A program made the translations under genes and the position numbers. Positions 11,334 to 23,830 of a stretch of 64,000 nt of DNA are shown piece by piece; the first letter of the stretch is position 1, and every line of letters begins with the position of its first letter. The notes under the pieces are model-generated. The model saw nothing but the letters and a program-made list of their open reading frames with translations, was not told the origin of the DNA and searched no databases. Source of the stretch: Sanguinoderma infundibulare (taxonomy: Eukaryota; Basidiomycota; Agaricomycetes; Polyporales; Polyporaceae); contig JAVLRN010000004.1 in assembly GCA_032821775.1 (NCBI GenBank), forward strand, positions 3,658,001 to 3,722,000, in the 5' to 3' direction.

Positions 11334-12583
11334 ATGGCCGTCAAGAAACTGCTCCCAGAGATTATAGGGGAGATCATCGCCCTCATCTCTGAGGACAGGC
11401 CGATGTTGGAGGCCTGCGCACTCGTCTGTCGGGACTGGCTATTCGAGAGCAGGACTTTCCTGTTTCGAGACATCGTCATCGATTCCGGGGAGATGCTCGA
11501 CTTATTCGTTTCTCACGTCCTTCGCTCGGACAGCCTACGTCCGTGGTTCGCCTGGATACATCACCTCACAGTTTCTACCCGCAGCGTCGACGAGGCGTTT
11601 TTCTTAGAGATCTCAGAATGCTTACCGAATCTTCGTACTCTGGAAATGGAGCTGGACTTTTCTCATCGCCAAAGCCTCCTAAATCCGCTCTTCACCGACC
11701 GAGTCCTCCCTGCCCTCGGCCGCTTCGCTTTCCTTTACGAGCTTGTGCTCAAGGATTATCAATTCACCTCTTTCGATACCCTTCAAACTGTCCTTGTTGC
11801 ATTTCCTTCCCTCTCACGTCTTACAATGCGCCAAGTTGACTGTGGCGCCCCTAGCCCAGAATGGTCGTCCGCACTAGTGGGCTCTCATGCACGGCCAGCT
11901 CTGTCCCGCCTGTCCCTCTCCAAGTGTGCCGAAGCCAATGGCCTGTTACGTTGGCTTTCTCATACACCTTCACGGCACATGCTTGAGGACCTTCACCTGG
12001 ATCTTTGCAACCTCGTCGCAGGCTTACAAATGATAGTGAACACATCCTTGGACACGTTGTCTGTCGACATAAACAGCGTACGACACGAACTCGGTACAGT
12101 CTGGTTCAAATATCTGCGTCTGAGCATCAATGTATACTCAAGCTTCATTCCATTGTAGGTGACGTCGAAGTCGTCGAACTTACTCGACTGCTGTCCCGAA
12201 TGACCGACGTCGACCTCCTCCGTCTGCACGCGGACTTCCATATCGATTCCTCATGGTGGGCCAACGTCGCCGGCGTCCTCCGCCTGTTTACGTCTCCCGG
12301 CTCTATCCGTTACCTCCGTCTCTGCTGCCGTCCCAACCGTTTCATCCGATTCTCTGAGGGCAAGACGTATTGTCGCTCCCTCGAGCAGCTGGATCCGGTC
12401 CTCGAAGGCGACGCGTTCCGTGCCCTCCGAGTTGTCGAGTTCGGGGCGTTCCTACCGGTGTGGCAACGCGATACGCTCCGGAAGAAATACGAGCAGCTCT
12501 CTTCGTGTATCCGACGCACGCTGCCGAAGCTGGACGAGCGAGGACTCGTGGGCTTGTACGTCTACAAGTACGTCTGTGAATGA
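11334..12583 (+). CDS. F-box protein (2)
   Basis: Two exons, 11334-12093 and 12159-12583, join in frame across a 65-nt intron (GTACAG...TTGTAG) and give 394 aa. The N terminus is an F-box (LLPEIIGEIIALI, LEACALVCRDWLFESRTFLFRDIVI). It is followed by Leu-rich, repeat-like segments (LPNLRTLEMEL, FPSLSRLTM, LEDLHLDL, SIRYLRLCCRP). It is a probable SCF substrate receptor with a degenerate LRR tail. It is not a duplicate of the 5.4-kb F-box gene at DNA level. A tail such as TLRKKYEQLSSCIRRTLPKL is common in mushroom F-box proteins. Confidence 0.8.
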
Positions 12584-14042
12584 ACATGAAGCGGCGGCCG
12601 AGTTCGGACTGTCGTTGACGTGGATCTTTGCAGCGATCGCGTTGGTTATGACCCAACCGGCTGGATAGACTGCGATTGCGTGGACAATCCGGACTTCCCG
12701 TACGCCGCCGAGTTTATGAGGTGGGCATGCTCCGAGTCGGAGTTCTGAACCTCTGAATATTTCGCGCCGCGGCCAGGAACGGGGGGGGGGGGGGCGCTCG
12801 AAACAAACGTCTACCTACCTTAAGCCGCATGGTCCCCTGCGCGATGCCGAGATTTGGGGTCCGAGTGTTTGGATTGCTCTCGCGCAGCCATAGGCTTTGG
12901 AGCATGCGAGCCACGCACACGATACGAAATCTAGGAACCCTTGGGGCGGTGGTCGCGCAGTCGGTGCATCCAGGTCGCCTATACGCCGGTGGAGGACGTC
13001 GAGTCCGAATCCGTGCACGTCGTCGTTGAGGAGAGGAGTTGTTCCAGACAGGCTCGGCGGCCCTATGTACTGTATGTGCCAAGCTGGACGCACGTCTTGC
13101 AAGGTTACAATGCAGTGACCAAATCGACACAGAACTCAGACCGTCCGATCTCACGCGCGCGGAGGAGAAGCCGTATGCCAACTGCCACCGAGATGTGTGT
13201 GTACAGCGGCTGGAGGGAGTCGGTTTATGTAAGATACGCAACTGTACCTTGTCCTTCTAATTTTATCTAAACGAGTAACTTGGACCGCCGGGTTCGAGCC
13301 GGTTCGCCCTGTTCGCCGTCTATGTCCGCCAGTTGTCATATCAATGGATCCACGAGAAGCATCGGCCGTGGCTGATGCGTGATGAGCCTTCGCAGTCTGA
13401 GAGAATCTGACCACGGGCGCGCCTCACTGTACATACATACGGACAGGAGGCCACAAGCTCACTTGTTTTATTGATGCCTGATCATTTTCTGCCTTCGACG
13501 CTGACTGCCCTTGCGAGGACTGCGGTCAGTTTCAGAAGGTGCACACCCGCTGCCCGGCGAGCCCGCTATGTGCGTATGCATATCTGCCTGCCCGAAGATA
13601 GAGTGGGATCCGAGGCACGCAATGCGCCCGCCGGCGCCACGACTAATTTTCCCCCTTCCGATGGCGTAAGTCCACTTCTCTTCTTCACCGCCGGCAACTT
13701 CTTCTGACCGGGCGTCGCGGAAATTGACTGCTGCTCTCACTGAGGGGCCTCACGATATGTTTGAGTGTCCAGCACTATAGCTTCGCATTTAGATTGTTTA
13801 TTCACGGTGCTCGAAGAGGACCGACATCTTCGAGCAGCCATCCTGGACGCGCCGGGGAGGGGGAATTCGGGCCCGAAATTGTGATGGTCGGTAACTCGGG
13901 AGTCGGGAATCAGCGCAACGCTTTCCCACGGCGATCATTGTTTGCGGACGTGGGGGAAGACGTCTCCCACCACCAGCCCATGCAGCACTTCTCTACTTAT
14001 CGTTTCCCATCTGCCGGCCTTTCGCTCCTGCGCCATCGACAA
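12584..14042. other. Intergenic region with poly-G tract
   Basis: No supported gene. Overlapping short frames on both strands at 12.7-13.3 kb have arginine-rich compositions typical of shadow frames. A 14-base G run lies at 12781-12794. Confidence 0.4.
12781..12794 (+). repeat. Poly-G homopolymer, 14 bases
   Basis: An uninterrupted run of 14 G. Its length may be unstable in vivo or in sequencing. Confidence 0.9.
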
Positions 14043-14628
14043 TCATGCCTTGCGAGCCGTACGCCACTCCGCGGAGGGTGTGCATCGCGGTAAACTCATC
14101 GTGTAGTCACGCTGGACGTGATCGGCGCAAAAGTCGAGAATCGTCAGACTGATGCTGAAGCTTTGGAGGTCAAGGACTGCTGTCAACCGATGGTCGCACG
14201 GCGGACACTCTGAAGGATTCGGAACATAGGCGATGTCCTTGTGGCGTTCCAGATCAATCGCGATCACGACGCATCTCGGTGAGTACGGTATCATCTGTCC
14301 TTCAGCCGTTCTGCTGACTTCAGAATCATTTATGTAGCTATTGGCTCTCGTAGGCCGAGGAATGCCTACTCATCATCACGGCCATCTACAGTTGATCGGT
14401 AGTCTCATAACGACGGAATTCGGGTGGAAGACTTTCATCGACGGAGTACGTTAACATACTCGCCTTCTTAATCCCGTGCCATCCGGTGTGCATGGGAACA
14501 TCGGAGGCTCTTCCCCCTGTTCTGATACTTTGATAGATCTCGGGCTGGCGCCATACAAGGTCCTGACACTCGAGTTGTCCGACCAGACCAAGGGCTCTCA
14601 TCGCGCCAGCATGACACACAAGTAGCAA
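14043..14628 (-). CDS. Hypothetical protein, two-exon model
   Basis: Exons 14390-14628 and 14043-14310 (minus) join in frame over a 79-nt GTAGAT...GTCAGCAG intron and give about 168 aa. The first exon encodes CQDLVWRQPEIYQSIRTGG and ends VDESLPPEFRRYETTDQL. The second contains VVIAIDLERHKDIAYVPNPSE and CPPCDHRLTAVLDLQ. I recognise no family. The smooth frame through a plausible intron suggests a gene or the 3' part of one. The true start may lie upstream. It is divergent from the NRPS-like gene. Confidence 0.35.
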
Positions 14629-15046
14629 TTCACTGAGCGCTCAGAAGGCCACCTCGCAGTAAGTCACAGCGTTCACGTCATCGACCACCCTCATGCAACC
14701 TGTGAAACATGTCGTGGAGCGGAGTTGATTGCTTATTGGATGCCATATGAGTCTTCTTTCCAAATCCGACAGAGACTTTGTGCCGCAGTTGCGATTCTCC
14801 CATGCCTATCAAATCAGGAATCCCCCAGCGGAGAAGCACTGCTCGGCTCACTCTTACGCGCTTTGGAGTTGCATCCGCACGTGCACTGTCTATCGAGCGA
14901 TCTGATGACATTACAGCATATTACCCGGGGTCTTCTTCCTGAGCACAGAGCGTCCAGACTAGAACTTATATACTCGTTTGCAGACACGGCAACTGACTAT
15001 CAGCTCACCTTCTCACCCCCTCTCCCCCTTCCTTTCCTCCGCAATC

Positions 15047-18000
15047 ATGTCTCTCAAGGGCGCACCTGGGTTCTACAATCCGACCGTACATACCCCTCAA
15101 GGAGCCAATAGCACCACCTTCACATGCCCCGGCGTAGACACGACCCTGACCATCCCGGAGCTCTTCGAATTCCACGCGAAACACAGCCCAGAACACCCCG
15201 TCTTCGTGTACGCTGACGACGACAAGGAAGAGCATGTCATTCGCTTCCCAGAGGTGTACCGTGCAATCCGCAAGTCCGCGACACTCTCCTCCGCCCACTA
15301 CTCTCGCCGGGCGGACTCCTATGCAGCTGCGCAAGTCGGCAAGAGCGAGAACGATCCACCCGTCATCGGTATCCTCGCGACGGCAGGTACGCAAAACCCA
15401 CTCAATCCGCGCCTCCGATCCCGCACGCTCCCCCGTCACATATGCATCAATTCTCATTCGCGGCTCGTGATGTCTAGACTCGATATCGTTCTACACCCTC
15501 AAGGTCGGCCTGATGTACCTTGGGCTGACGCCCTTCCCGATCTCGACCCGCAACTCGGCGATCGCGGTCGCCCACCTGGTCTCCAAGACCGGCGTCAAGC
15601 AGATGTATGTCAGCGCGGACCCGGCGATGCAACGGCTTGCCCAGGAAGCGAACGAACTCCTTGCGAAGGACGGCAGCGAGTTTGAGCTGCTTCCCGTGCC
15701 TAGCTTCGAGGACCTCTACGGGCCAGGTGGGGACGACGCGCTGGTGCCGATGGGAAAGGTCAGCCCGAACAAGACGTGCATCATCCTGCACTCTTCTGGT
15801 GCGTCCGTCTTCCGTGGACAGGGCGGCGCGTTGTCCGGTGCCACCGGTGCGTGCATCGATGCCTGTGCTTACGGATCACCGCGCAGGTTCCACGGCGTTC
15901 CCGAAGCCGATCAGGTTCCTGGACAAGAACTTCAGGAAGTGGGGGACGTTCGTATGTGCGTACCGTCTGGTCCGCGGCATTGGACGGACGCCATTCTGAC
16001 GTGTGATGATCTTGACTTTGCAGTTTTCGGGGAGGTCGACTTTTGTGGCGTGCGCACGGGCGCACAGGCGAACCCCATGTTCCGTACGTAGAGTCACAGT
16101 TTCACCTATTCGGAAACTGAACTCGTCCTTCCAGACGTCATGGGCTCACTTATGATGTGTTGGACGGTTCGTCACACCTCTGTCCCGCGCGTCAGCTTCC
16201 GCGGAGCTGATGGATCGGAATGGCGTTTCAGGTCTACGTCGGCATAGTTTGGGCGACCTTCAAGCCGTGCACGCCGCCTATTGTGCCGACCCCCGAGGTG
16301 TTCCTCGACTCCGTCGTCGCCACTCGGACCGAGATCGTGTACTGCGTACCGGCGTTCATCGAGGTGAGACACGTCCCGGCGACTCGAGTAGTGACCACCG
16401 CTCAACCCTGTTTTAGGCATGGGCGCGGAATCCGGACAACATGCCTAGGATCAAGACCTTGCGGGCGATGGTGCGAGACATCGGCCTGTCCGCGGCCACG
16501 GCGGTCGAACTGACGTTTGGGCTGTCGATAGATCTACGCGGGCGCGCCGATGAACAAGCAGATTGGAGACCGCATCGCCGCGGAGGACATCGCGCTCATT
16601 CCTTTCTACGGCTCGTGAGTGCCTCCTCCGTTTCCACGGATAGTCGTCGCCGCGATTCGGGTCTCGCTAACTCGCGGCGCTCCTAGGACGGAGATCGGCG
16701 GTGTCGTGCGCCTCATCCCGAACCCGAAGACGATGGACAAGCCGTTGTGGGACTACTTCCAGATCTCGCCGCATATCGATATCCGTCTGCTCCCGCAAGA
16801 GGGCCAGCCTGACATTTTTGAACCAGTCGCGTTTGTGAGTGTTCTCGTGTGAAGCTGGTCATGCTTGTCTTCCTGACGTGCCGATGTTTAGGACTCGGAG
16901 ACGTTTACGCCGAACGTTTTCAACTCTTTGGTCGACGGCCGCCCGGCATTTTCGACGAGTGATCTTTTGCAGCGGCATCCGACCAAGCACAATCTGTTCC
17001 GGGTCTTTGGTCGGGCTGACGACCAGCTTATGCTGTCGACCGGTGAGAAGGTTCGTGGAAAGCTCGCTGCTTCGTTCGAAATGGGAGCCGTGGCTAATCC
17101 CTCGCTCGCTAGACAAACCCCGCGCCGCTAGGTTGGTGATTGGTTTGGAAACGTGGACGAGTGGAAGCTGATTGAGATCTGTTGAACTGTATAGAGGCGA
17201 TCTTGGTTCAGGACTCCAATGTCTTCGCGTGCCTGATGTTCGGACGCGGCCGCTTCCAGAACGGTATCCTCATCCAGCCCAAGGAGAGCTTCGACCCCAG
17301 CGATGAGGCGAAATTGGAGGAGTACAGGAATGTTATCTGGTCTGTTACGCATCTCTAGAATCGTATTGGGATGTAACTGACCGTATCGCTGCAGGCCGTC
17401 CATCGAGAAGATGAACGCTTACGCGCCCTCGCACTCCCGCATTTTCAAGGAGGTGCGTTGCGTGCGACTTGATAAGTGGGCAGCATATACTCAATGTTTT
17501 TATGCAGATGATCATGGTGACGAAGCCGAGCAAGCCTCTCGAGTACACCGCGAAGGGCACGCCTCGCAGGCAGGTCTGCATAAACGCCTACACCGAGGAG
17601 ATCGACGCTCTCTACAAGCGGGTCGAGGAGTCCTCCCAGGTCGACCTCCCCCCTCCGAGGAACTGGACCCCCGCGTCCGTGCGCGAGTTCGTCGAGGCCC
17701 TCGTCAAGAAGGTGATGAAGAACGACAAGCTTGCGGCCGACGACGACCTCTTCCTGCAAGGCTGCGACAGCCTGCAGGCGACCTGGATCCGCAACACCGT
17801 CATCCACGCGCTCCGCTCGTCGTCGAGCGTGAGCACGCACGATATCCCGTCCAACTTCGTCTACGCGAACCCGAGCATCGCCGCGCTCGCCGGGTACCTG
17901 TCCCGCCTGTTCTCCGGGAACACCGTCGACAAGCACGCGGAGCGCGCTGCGGACATCGAGCGCATGCTCGCGCTGCTCGACAAGTACAGCGCGGGCCTCG

Positions 18001-19394
18001 AGCGGCGCTTCCCAGAGGCGACGGCCGCGAACGGGCATGCGAACGGGCACGCGAACGGTGTCGCGGAGGTCGTGCTGGTTACCGGTACGACGGGCCGCCT
18101 CGGATCGCACCTCCTGGAGCAGCTCTTGCAGCGGCGGGACGTCGTACGCGTGTACGCGCTGAATCGTGAGTCGTCTGGAGCCGTGGAGGCCCTCGAGAAG
18201 CGGTCGCGGGAGGCGTTCAAGCAGTGGAGCCTCGACGAGTCGTTGCTGTCGATCGGAAAGGTGTCGTTCCATGCCGTCGACCTTACGAAGCCCCACTTTG
18301 GCCTGAGCGAGTCGTTATACGAGGAAGTAAGACGTTCTACGTGGCCTTATTTAGTGTCTTCTGACATGGCTATCGGACAGATGAGGACGAATGTTACTCA
18401 GATCATTCACAACGGTAAGCTCAATCCAGCTGCAGGCACGTAGCTGTCGCTCATAGGCACCGTCGAAGCTTGGAGAGTGGACTTCAATGTCGCGCTTCCG
18501 TCCTTTGAGCCGCTCATCGCTGGGTCGCGGAACCTCCTCGACCTCGCGCTCAACTCGCCACAGCCGGGTGGTCCTCGTGCCCTCTTCGTCAGCTCGATCT
18601 CCTCTCTCCGAAGTACGTCTCTCTCTCCTTTCTGTTGGCCGGTCAATTTTCTGATTGTTTTACCACCAGACCACACCGGTTCAACGCCGGCGATGGAGAC
18701 CATCGAAGTCGGCCCCGAGATTGCACACGGCACTGGCTACAGCGAGAGCAAGTGGGTCACCGAGCAGCTGTTCAGGCGCGCTGCGGAGAAGACGGGCCTC
18801 CGCACGACCGCGGTCCGCGTCGGCCAGGTCAGCGGCGACCAGAGGACAGGCGGGTGGAACACGACCGAGTGGGTCGCGGCCCTCACCCGCGTGAGCAAGC
18901 GGCTAGGATGCATCCCTTCGAAGGAGGAGGTCAGCGCTCGCGTCCGGCCCCTTGGTGAATCCATGACTGACTCGTAATCCTAGGACATCACCTGGGTCGC
19001 CGTAGACGTCGTCGCGACCGCGCTGCAGGAGATGGTGGACAGCGACGAGCGCGCGCTGCACATCGTCTCCCCGCGGCCGGTGCGCTGGAACACGGTCTTC
19101 GGGCCGATCGGCGAGCACCTGGGCGTGCCCGCGGTGCCGTACGCGGAGTGGGTGGCGCGGCTCGAGGCGCAGGCGCAGGCGGCGAGCGCGCGGCCCGGCG
19201 TCGAGAAGCACGACGCGGCGCACAACCTGATCGGGTTCTTCAAGAGCGAGGGCCTCGGCGGGGCGGAGATCGCGCTGGGCACGGACAAGGCGGTCAAGGC
19301 GTCGGGGGCGCTCGCGGGCGTGCGGCCGATCGGGCGCGAGGACGCGCTGAAGTGGGTAAGGTTCTGGGAGAAGGTCGGGCACCTCGCGGTTTGA
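15047..19394 (+). CDS. NRPS-like reductase (adenylation-carrier-reductase)
   Basis: My model has 18 exons: 15047-15386, 15478-15798, 15887-15955, 16024-16083, 16135-16166, 16232-16363, 16417-16470, 16532-16614, 16687-16834, 16892-17050, 17109-17127, 17195-17339, 17395-17452, 17508-18326, 18381-18414, 18457-18612, 18670-18929 and 18984-19394 (1099 aa). The adenylation domain has LHSSGSTAFPKP at about 217-228, FYGSTEIGG at 361-369, FRVFGRADDQLMLSTGEK, and the A10 lysine K556 in TAKGTPRRQ. The carrier domain has GCDSLQ, with S628 as the phosphopantetheine site. The reductase domain has TGTTGRLG at 732-739 and Y900/K904 in GYSESK. No condensation domain is present. Such enzymes activate a carboxylic acid as AMP ester, load it as thioester and reduce it with NAD(P)H to aldehyde or alcohol. 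They resemble alpha-aminoadipate or aryl-acid reductases; the substrate is unknown. The linker at 715-724 repeats NGHA. No further biosynthetic genes are adjacent. Confidence 0.93.
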
Positions 19395-20278
19395 GGATCT
19401 GTTGAGGTTGGCAGGTTTTGGGGAAGTGAGCCTCGTAGATGCTCGCATTGCGTTTTTATTCTCGATTGGCGCAGTTCCCGATTAGATAGATAGGAGCATA
19501 GCATGTAATACTGTAGACCGTTGTATCGTAGTATATCACGTTTGTGCCATCGTATTGGCAGGATGGGCTCCAAGAACGTTGTGCATTGGCTTCTAGGTTC
19601 AAGTGCGATAGCTAGTAGGGAGTAAGGAGTTAAAGTCTTTGGAAGCTCTGTCAACAGCCGAACACTCAATTGCGCTGTACGGGCTCGGAACCCATGCCGG
19701 TCTGGCCGGATATGGCAAGTCGAGCGCCCGCATCATCCGCCGCTTCGAGTGACACGCAGCGTCACTTAAACATTACCCCTTCCCTTACACTACGTTAATC
19801 CGACACTTGTGACCCTCTACGAAGTGCTCGTAGATCTCTTGTCGCCCTTCAAATTTGTCAAATACAATCAATAGCCCCAAAATGACCGTGAGGAAGCTTG
19901 GTCGGATCGGAAGGCCCTGTCGCGACAGAGTCGAGATTGTCCTCTACCTGTTCCACTGCAGTGACTGACCAGTGAGTTGTGCCTACGTCTCCACCGCTTC
20001 GTAGTGAGGACCTGCCACACTCATATATGTAGGTGTGTCATGCCGTGTCGCGTCTGCGGCAGGAACCCAATCACAGGCTATGGCCGGCCTGCCAGTGATA
20101 TCGACGAGTTGCAAACTCGGCGCTGTCAAAGCCATCTATACTCACCGCTGCGTGCCTCTCCGAGCGCGATACGTCTCGTGCCGCCTCACGAGACGATAAG
20201 GTGCGCATACGACGAGTCGAATGGGCAATGTCCTGTACAACCTGGTATGTGCTGGAGCTTCGCGTCGTCACATGGATG
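19395..20278. other. Intergenic region before the MFS array
   Basis: Holds the 3' flank of the NRPS-like gene and the far upstream part of MFS copy 2. From about 20150 it resembles the sequence upstream of the other MFS copies (an acgag.cgat..gg.gc-type stretch). Confidence 0.5.
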
Positions 20279-20320
20279 AGGCTATCTACGCCGCTTCTTG
20301 ATGACGCCTTGCTATATATT
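20279..20320 (+). promoter_or_regulatory. Conserved MFS promoter block, copy 2
   Basis: GCTATCTACGCCGCTTCTTG then ATGACGCC and TGCTATATATT, about 70 bp upstream of the MFS copy 2 start. Confidence 0.7.
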
Positions 20321-20387
20321 AGCATCACTCCATCCGATTTCCCGCCGCCTTTGCCATCTCCTCCTTCCACTGCGGACGCCGTTTGAG

Positions 20388-22685
20388 ATGAGCAGAAGTG
20401 GCTCCTGTGGCGACTCGGACGAGAAGAAGGAGCCCGCCATCGACGTCGTGCATGTTGCCGTCGCGGACAAGGAAGTCGACACGGCTGCGCACCTCGTGGC
20501 GGGCCTTGACCCTGAACTCACCCCGGAGGAGGCTACCAGGCTCCGGAAGAAGATCGACTGGCACATCCTGCCTCTCATGTGCAGTACGTTCGTCCCATCG
20601 CCCTTCCCTGTCAAGCCGCCTCACCCCAGCTTTCCCCGCAGCTCTCTACTGGACCCAGTTCATGGACAAGACAACATTGGGGAGCTCCGCTATCCTCGGG
20701 ATCAGGTAGATGACGCAATGCGAACTCAAATACTATCATTTTTATCTTACTTCATCCTCAGGACAGCGACTCACCTCACGACGAACCAATACGTTCTGCC
20801 CATTGTTATTCGCCAGATCGCTTGCTGACCGGCGCTCTCCAGATACAATTGATGCGGTCCACCAGTCATAGTCCAAAAGCTGCCTTCCTAACCCAATACA
20901 ATGAAGGCTGTCGACGATCTTCTACATCAGCTACCTCGCTTTCAAGTATCCCCAGAACCTTGCTCTCCAACGGTTCCCCGTCGGCAAATGGATGAGGTGC
21001 GCCCCGCTACGGCTTCGGAGCATTCATACTTCGCGGAGCTGACACCACAACGCCCGCTAGCATCAACATCTTCGTATGGGGTGTGGCGCTCTGTTCGCAC
21101 GCAGCCTGCAAGAACTTTGGCGGACTCTTAGAAGTACGGTTCATTCTGGGTATGTGCGAAGGGTCAATTACCGCGGGCTTCATGATCGTTACCTCGATGT
21201 TCTACACCCGCAACGAGCAGACGCTGCGGGTCGGGTACTGGTGTGAGTATTTCCAGACGGCTTTGTGCGTTCGCTTTGTTGTCTGACATCCGCCAGACTT
21301 GATGAATGGGATAGGTGCGTGGCCGCCACGCGTCACCGGAGGAAGGAATTTACTCATTCGGATGCGCGTGCGGCATGGCAGCGCAAATCATCTCCGGCTT
21401 CCTTAGCTATGGGACGTTGCACATCAAGACAGAGAACTTCGAACCTTGGCAATGGTGCGTATCGTCTTGCTCCTCCAAGCCCGACCCGGTCCTAAACAAC
21501 GGCATCGTAGGCTCATGGTCATCACGGGGGGCCTGACCGTCATTATGGCAGGATTATATTGGTACGTGGGACGGGACGCGGTACCGCCGGTCCTCAACTA
21601 TTAGCCTCCTAGGTTCCTGTTCCCAGATTCGCCCACGAACGCACTGTTTCTCACTGCGGAAGAACGCGCGAAGGCAGTCAAGCGCATCCAGGTCTGTCAG
21701 CCTCTGCATGACTGTGTGCTCTGATCACTCAAGCTCCCGCAGGAAAACCAAACCGATGTCGAGAACAAACACTTCAAGCTCGCACAGTAGGTTCCTCGAC
21801 CCGTATCAGAGCATGCTGTCCTCATGAAAGCTGCAGATTTTACGAGGCGCTGAACGACCCAAAGCCATGGCTCTTCGCGCTCTTCTTCGCGGTCTTGAGC
21901 GTCCAGAGCCCGACCAGCCAAACGCAGATCATCGTCTCCTCATTTGGTTTCACCAATATCCAGACCGCGCTCCTCGGGTGTGTCGGCGGATTCGTCCAGA
22001 TCGTTGCCATCTTCACCGGTGTCAAGCTCGCCGCACGCTACAAGGACAGTCGCGCCTACGTCAGCGCGATCTGCTTTGTGCCGTCGCTCCTTGCGGTACT
22101 GCTCATGAACTTGCTCCCGTGGAGTAACAAGGTCGGGCTGCTGATCGGGTCGTGGCTGACGATCTTCAGGCTTCAGCGTCGTGGGTTACACCATATCCTT
22201 GTCGTGGATCTCGAGCGTCACCGCGGGACACACGAAGCGCATCACGACGAACGCGATCATGCTCATCGCGTACTGCGTCGGGAATGCTGCTGGGCCGTTT
22301 ATGTGGCAGGCGAAGTACGAGCCTCGGTGTGTGCCTTGCCCGCGTCGTTCGTGAAAGTGTGCGCTTACCACTGAGGGTCTTGCAGCGACCATGTGCCATG
22401 GACAATTATCGGCATTTGCTATGTCACTGGCCCTGTCCTTCTCCTTGTCATCCGGTTCCTCCTCGTGCGCGAGAACAGGAAGCGGGATGCGGGACCCATA
22501 GACGACAAGTACAACCATATGAACATCGAGGTCGTCTTCCCCGACGGAACACACACTCAGCGCCGCGTGGATAAGGTACGTTCTTGACCTACGGCTAAGG
22601 TAGTTGCTCGCTCACCTTATGTGTTCGTCAGGAATTCTTGGACTTGACGGATAGACAGAACCGAGACTTCAGATATGTACTCTAA
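20388..22685 (+). pseudogene. MFS transporter, copy 2, decayed
   Basis: The 14-exon layout of the family is kept from MSRSGSCGDSDEKK (20388) to the TAA at 22683-22685. Three lesions are visible. The donor after exon 3 is AT instead of GT at 20789-20790. The donor after the 9-nt exon 4 (20843-20851) is AT instead of GT at 20852-20853. In exon 12, near 22165-22205, a 7-nt excess relative to copy 4 shifts the frame before SWISSVTAGHTKR. All other exons translate well (VGYWYLMNGIAQIISGF, FPDSPTNALFLTAEERAK, KLAARYKDSRAY). A functional transporter is unlikely unless cryptic splicing repairs it. The 187-bp tract 22211-22397 is identical to copy 3. Confidence 0.85.
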
Positions 22686-22860
22686 CAAACAACAGCAAAC
22701 GAATGTTTGACGATTGTACGTATGCTCTCCGTCGTGCGCTCCGGATGGAATGATTGTAAGGTCGGACCTGCCGTATACTTGCAGCATAAACCACTCGAAG
22801 AGGGTCGGGCCACAAGGCGTACCTCGCGCAACATAACAGTTACACGCCATTCTCCATCCA

Positions 22861-22990
22861 CCGACAGTTCAATGCCAGTCATGTTTAGAATAGCCTTACG
22901 CCATCGAAGCTCGAAAGGATGTCCGGATGGATATTTCCAGCACTCGGTTGATTGACATTGACGAGAAACACGGGCAGCGTCACCGTCGCG
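22861..22990 (-). pseudogene. 3' remnant of the convergent hypothetical ORF (unit A)
   Basis: About 120 bp match the 3' end of the 30.2-30.8 kb minus-strand ORF. On the minus strand one can still read FLVNVNQPSAGN and PDILSSF. The rest of that ORF is missing here. Confidence 0.7.
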
Positions 22991-23571
22991 TTCGCGCATT
23001 GGCACGCGCAAAACCACTGCTGGATTCGACCCTCCCACAAGCTGTCTGGAGTGACAACGCGTGCCCCGTACGATTCATGGCGACTCTATGGCGTCCTTGT
23101 CCACAACCCCTTTTCCTCCCGCGGGATCTGGGCTCGTCTGAGGTTTCCGCAAACTTTGTGTTGTTGACCTGCGCGTTGGGCCAACAACGATTGGACCACG
23201 TTGAGCCCGTAGCATATACATCAGAACCCTCTCCGATCTGGGTGAAAAATTCGGCGGCTATCAGGTGAAGCTGCCGGTGACAAGATGCCAAGGAAAGATT
23301 GTAGCCTTCTTCCTCCAAAGTTCCTCGGAGAAGAAAGTGCATATCGAAACCGGGCCGGTCACCGTCTCGGCGCCTCTGCTTGATCCTCCTCCGAGAGGCT
23401 CAGCCTGGGTCTCCTCTCTCCCGCTGTTCCTGTTCCTCTCGTTCCTCCTCCTCCGGCTTTACTTATTGTATAGTCTTGCCCTTGCGCCCTCTCTAGCGGC
23501 CGCCGCTGACTACATGGAACCTGGTTTGGTCGCCACCACTGTCACCCACGTCATTGCAGTGGTCGACGGGT

Positions 23572-23830
23572 CAAGGCGGCATCGACGTGAGCTTCAGAGC
23601 GGCGACATGGTGTTTCTCGGGGAACCCAACTGGTACAGGGACCCTGCTTCGCGCAGGGTCGCTACGTACGCCGTCCTCCAGACCCAATGGAGCGACAACG
23701 CAGCATTTTGTGCAGGCGCTCCCGATCAGAGCCTGGCAGAGTTCGCGTACCCGCTCTGCTGCCGGCTATCGTGCCTCTTTCGTGTGGCGCTCTGTGGAAG
23801 AGGCACTGCCAGCTACGACTAGGGATCCAA
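23572..23830 (+). pseudogene. EPNWY-family relic (unit A)
   Basis: The + strand reads MVFLGEPNWYRDPASRR, VLQTQWSDNAAFCAG and PDQSL. The same text recurs at 27.26-27.44 kb and, more complete, at 58.5-58.7 kb. The family is not recognised and the frame is broken around these blocks. It lies about 400 bp upstream of the next MFS gene. Confidence 0.5.

Noticed and set aside
13280..13310. tRNA B-box-like ggttcgagcc
   Set aside because: No A box, anticodon arm or pairing acceptor stem could be found around it.
17411..18296. Long frames on both strands over NRPS-like exon 14
   Set aside because: They are shadow frames in GC-rich coding sequence. The carrier and reductase motifs are in the 17508-18326 frame.
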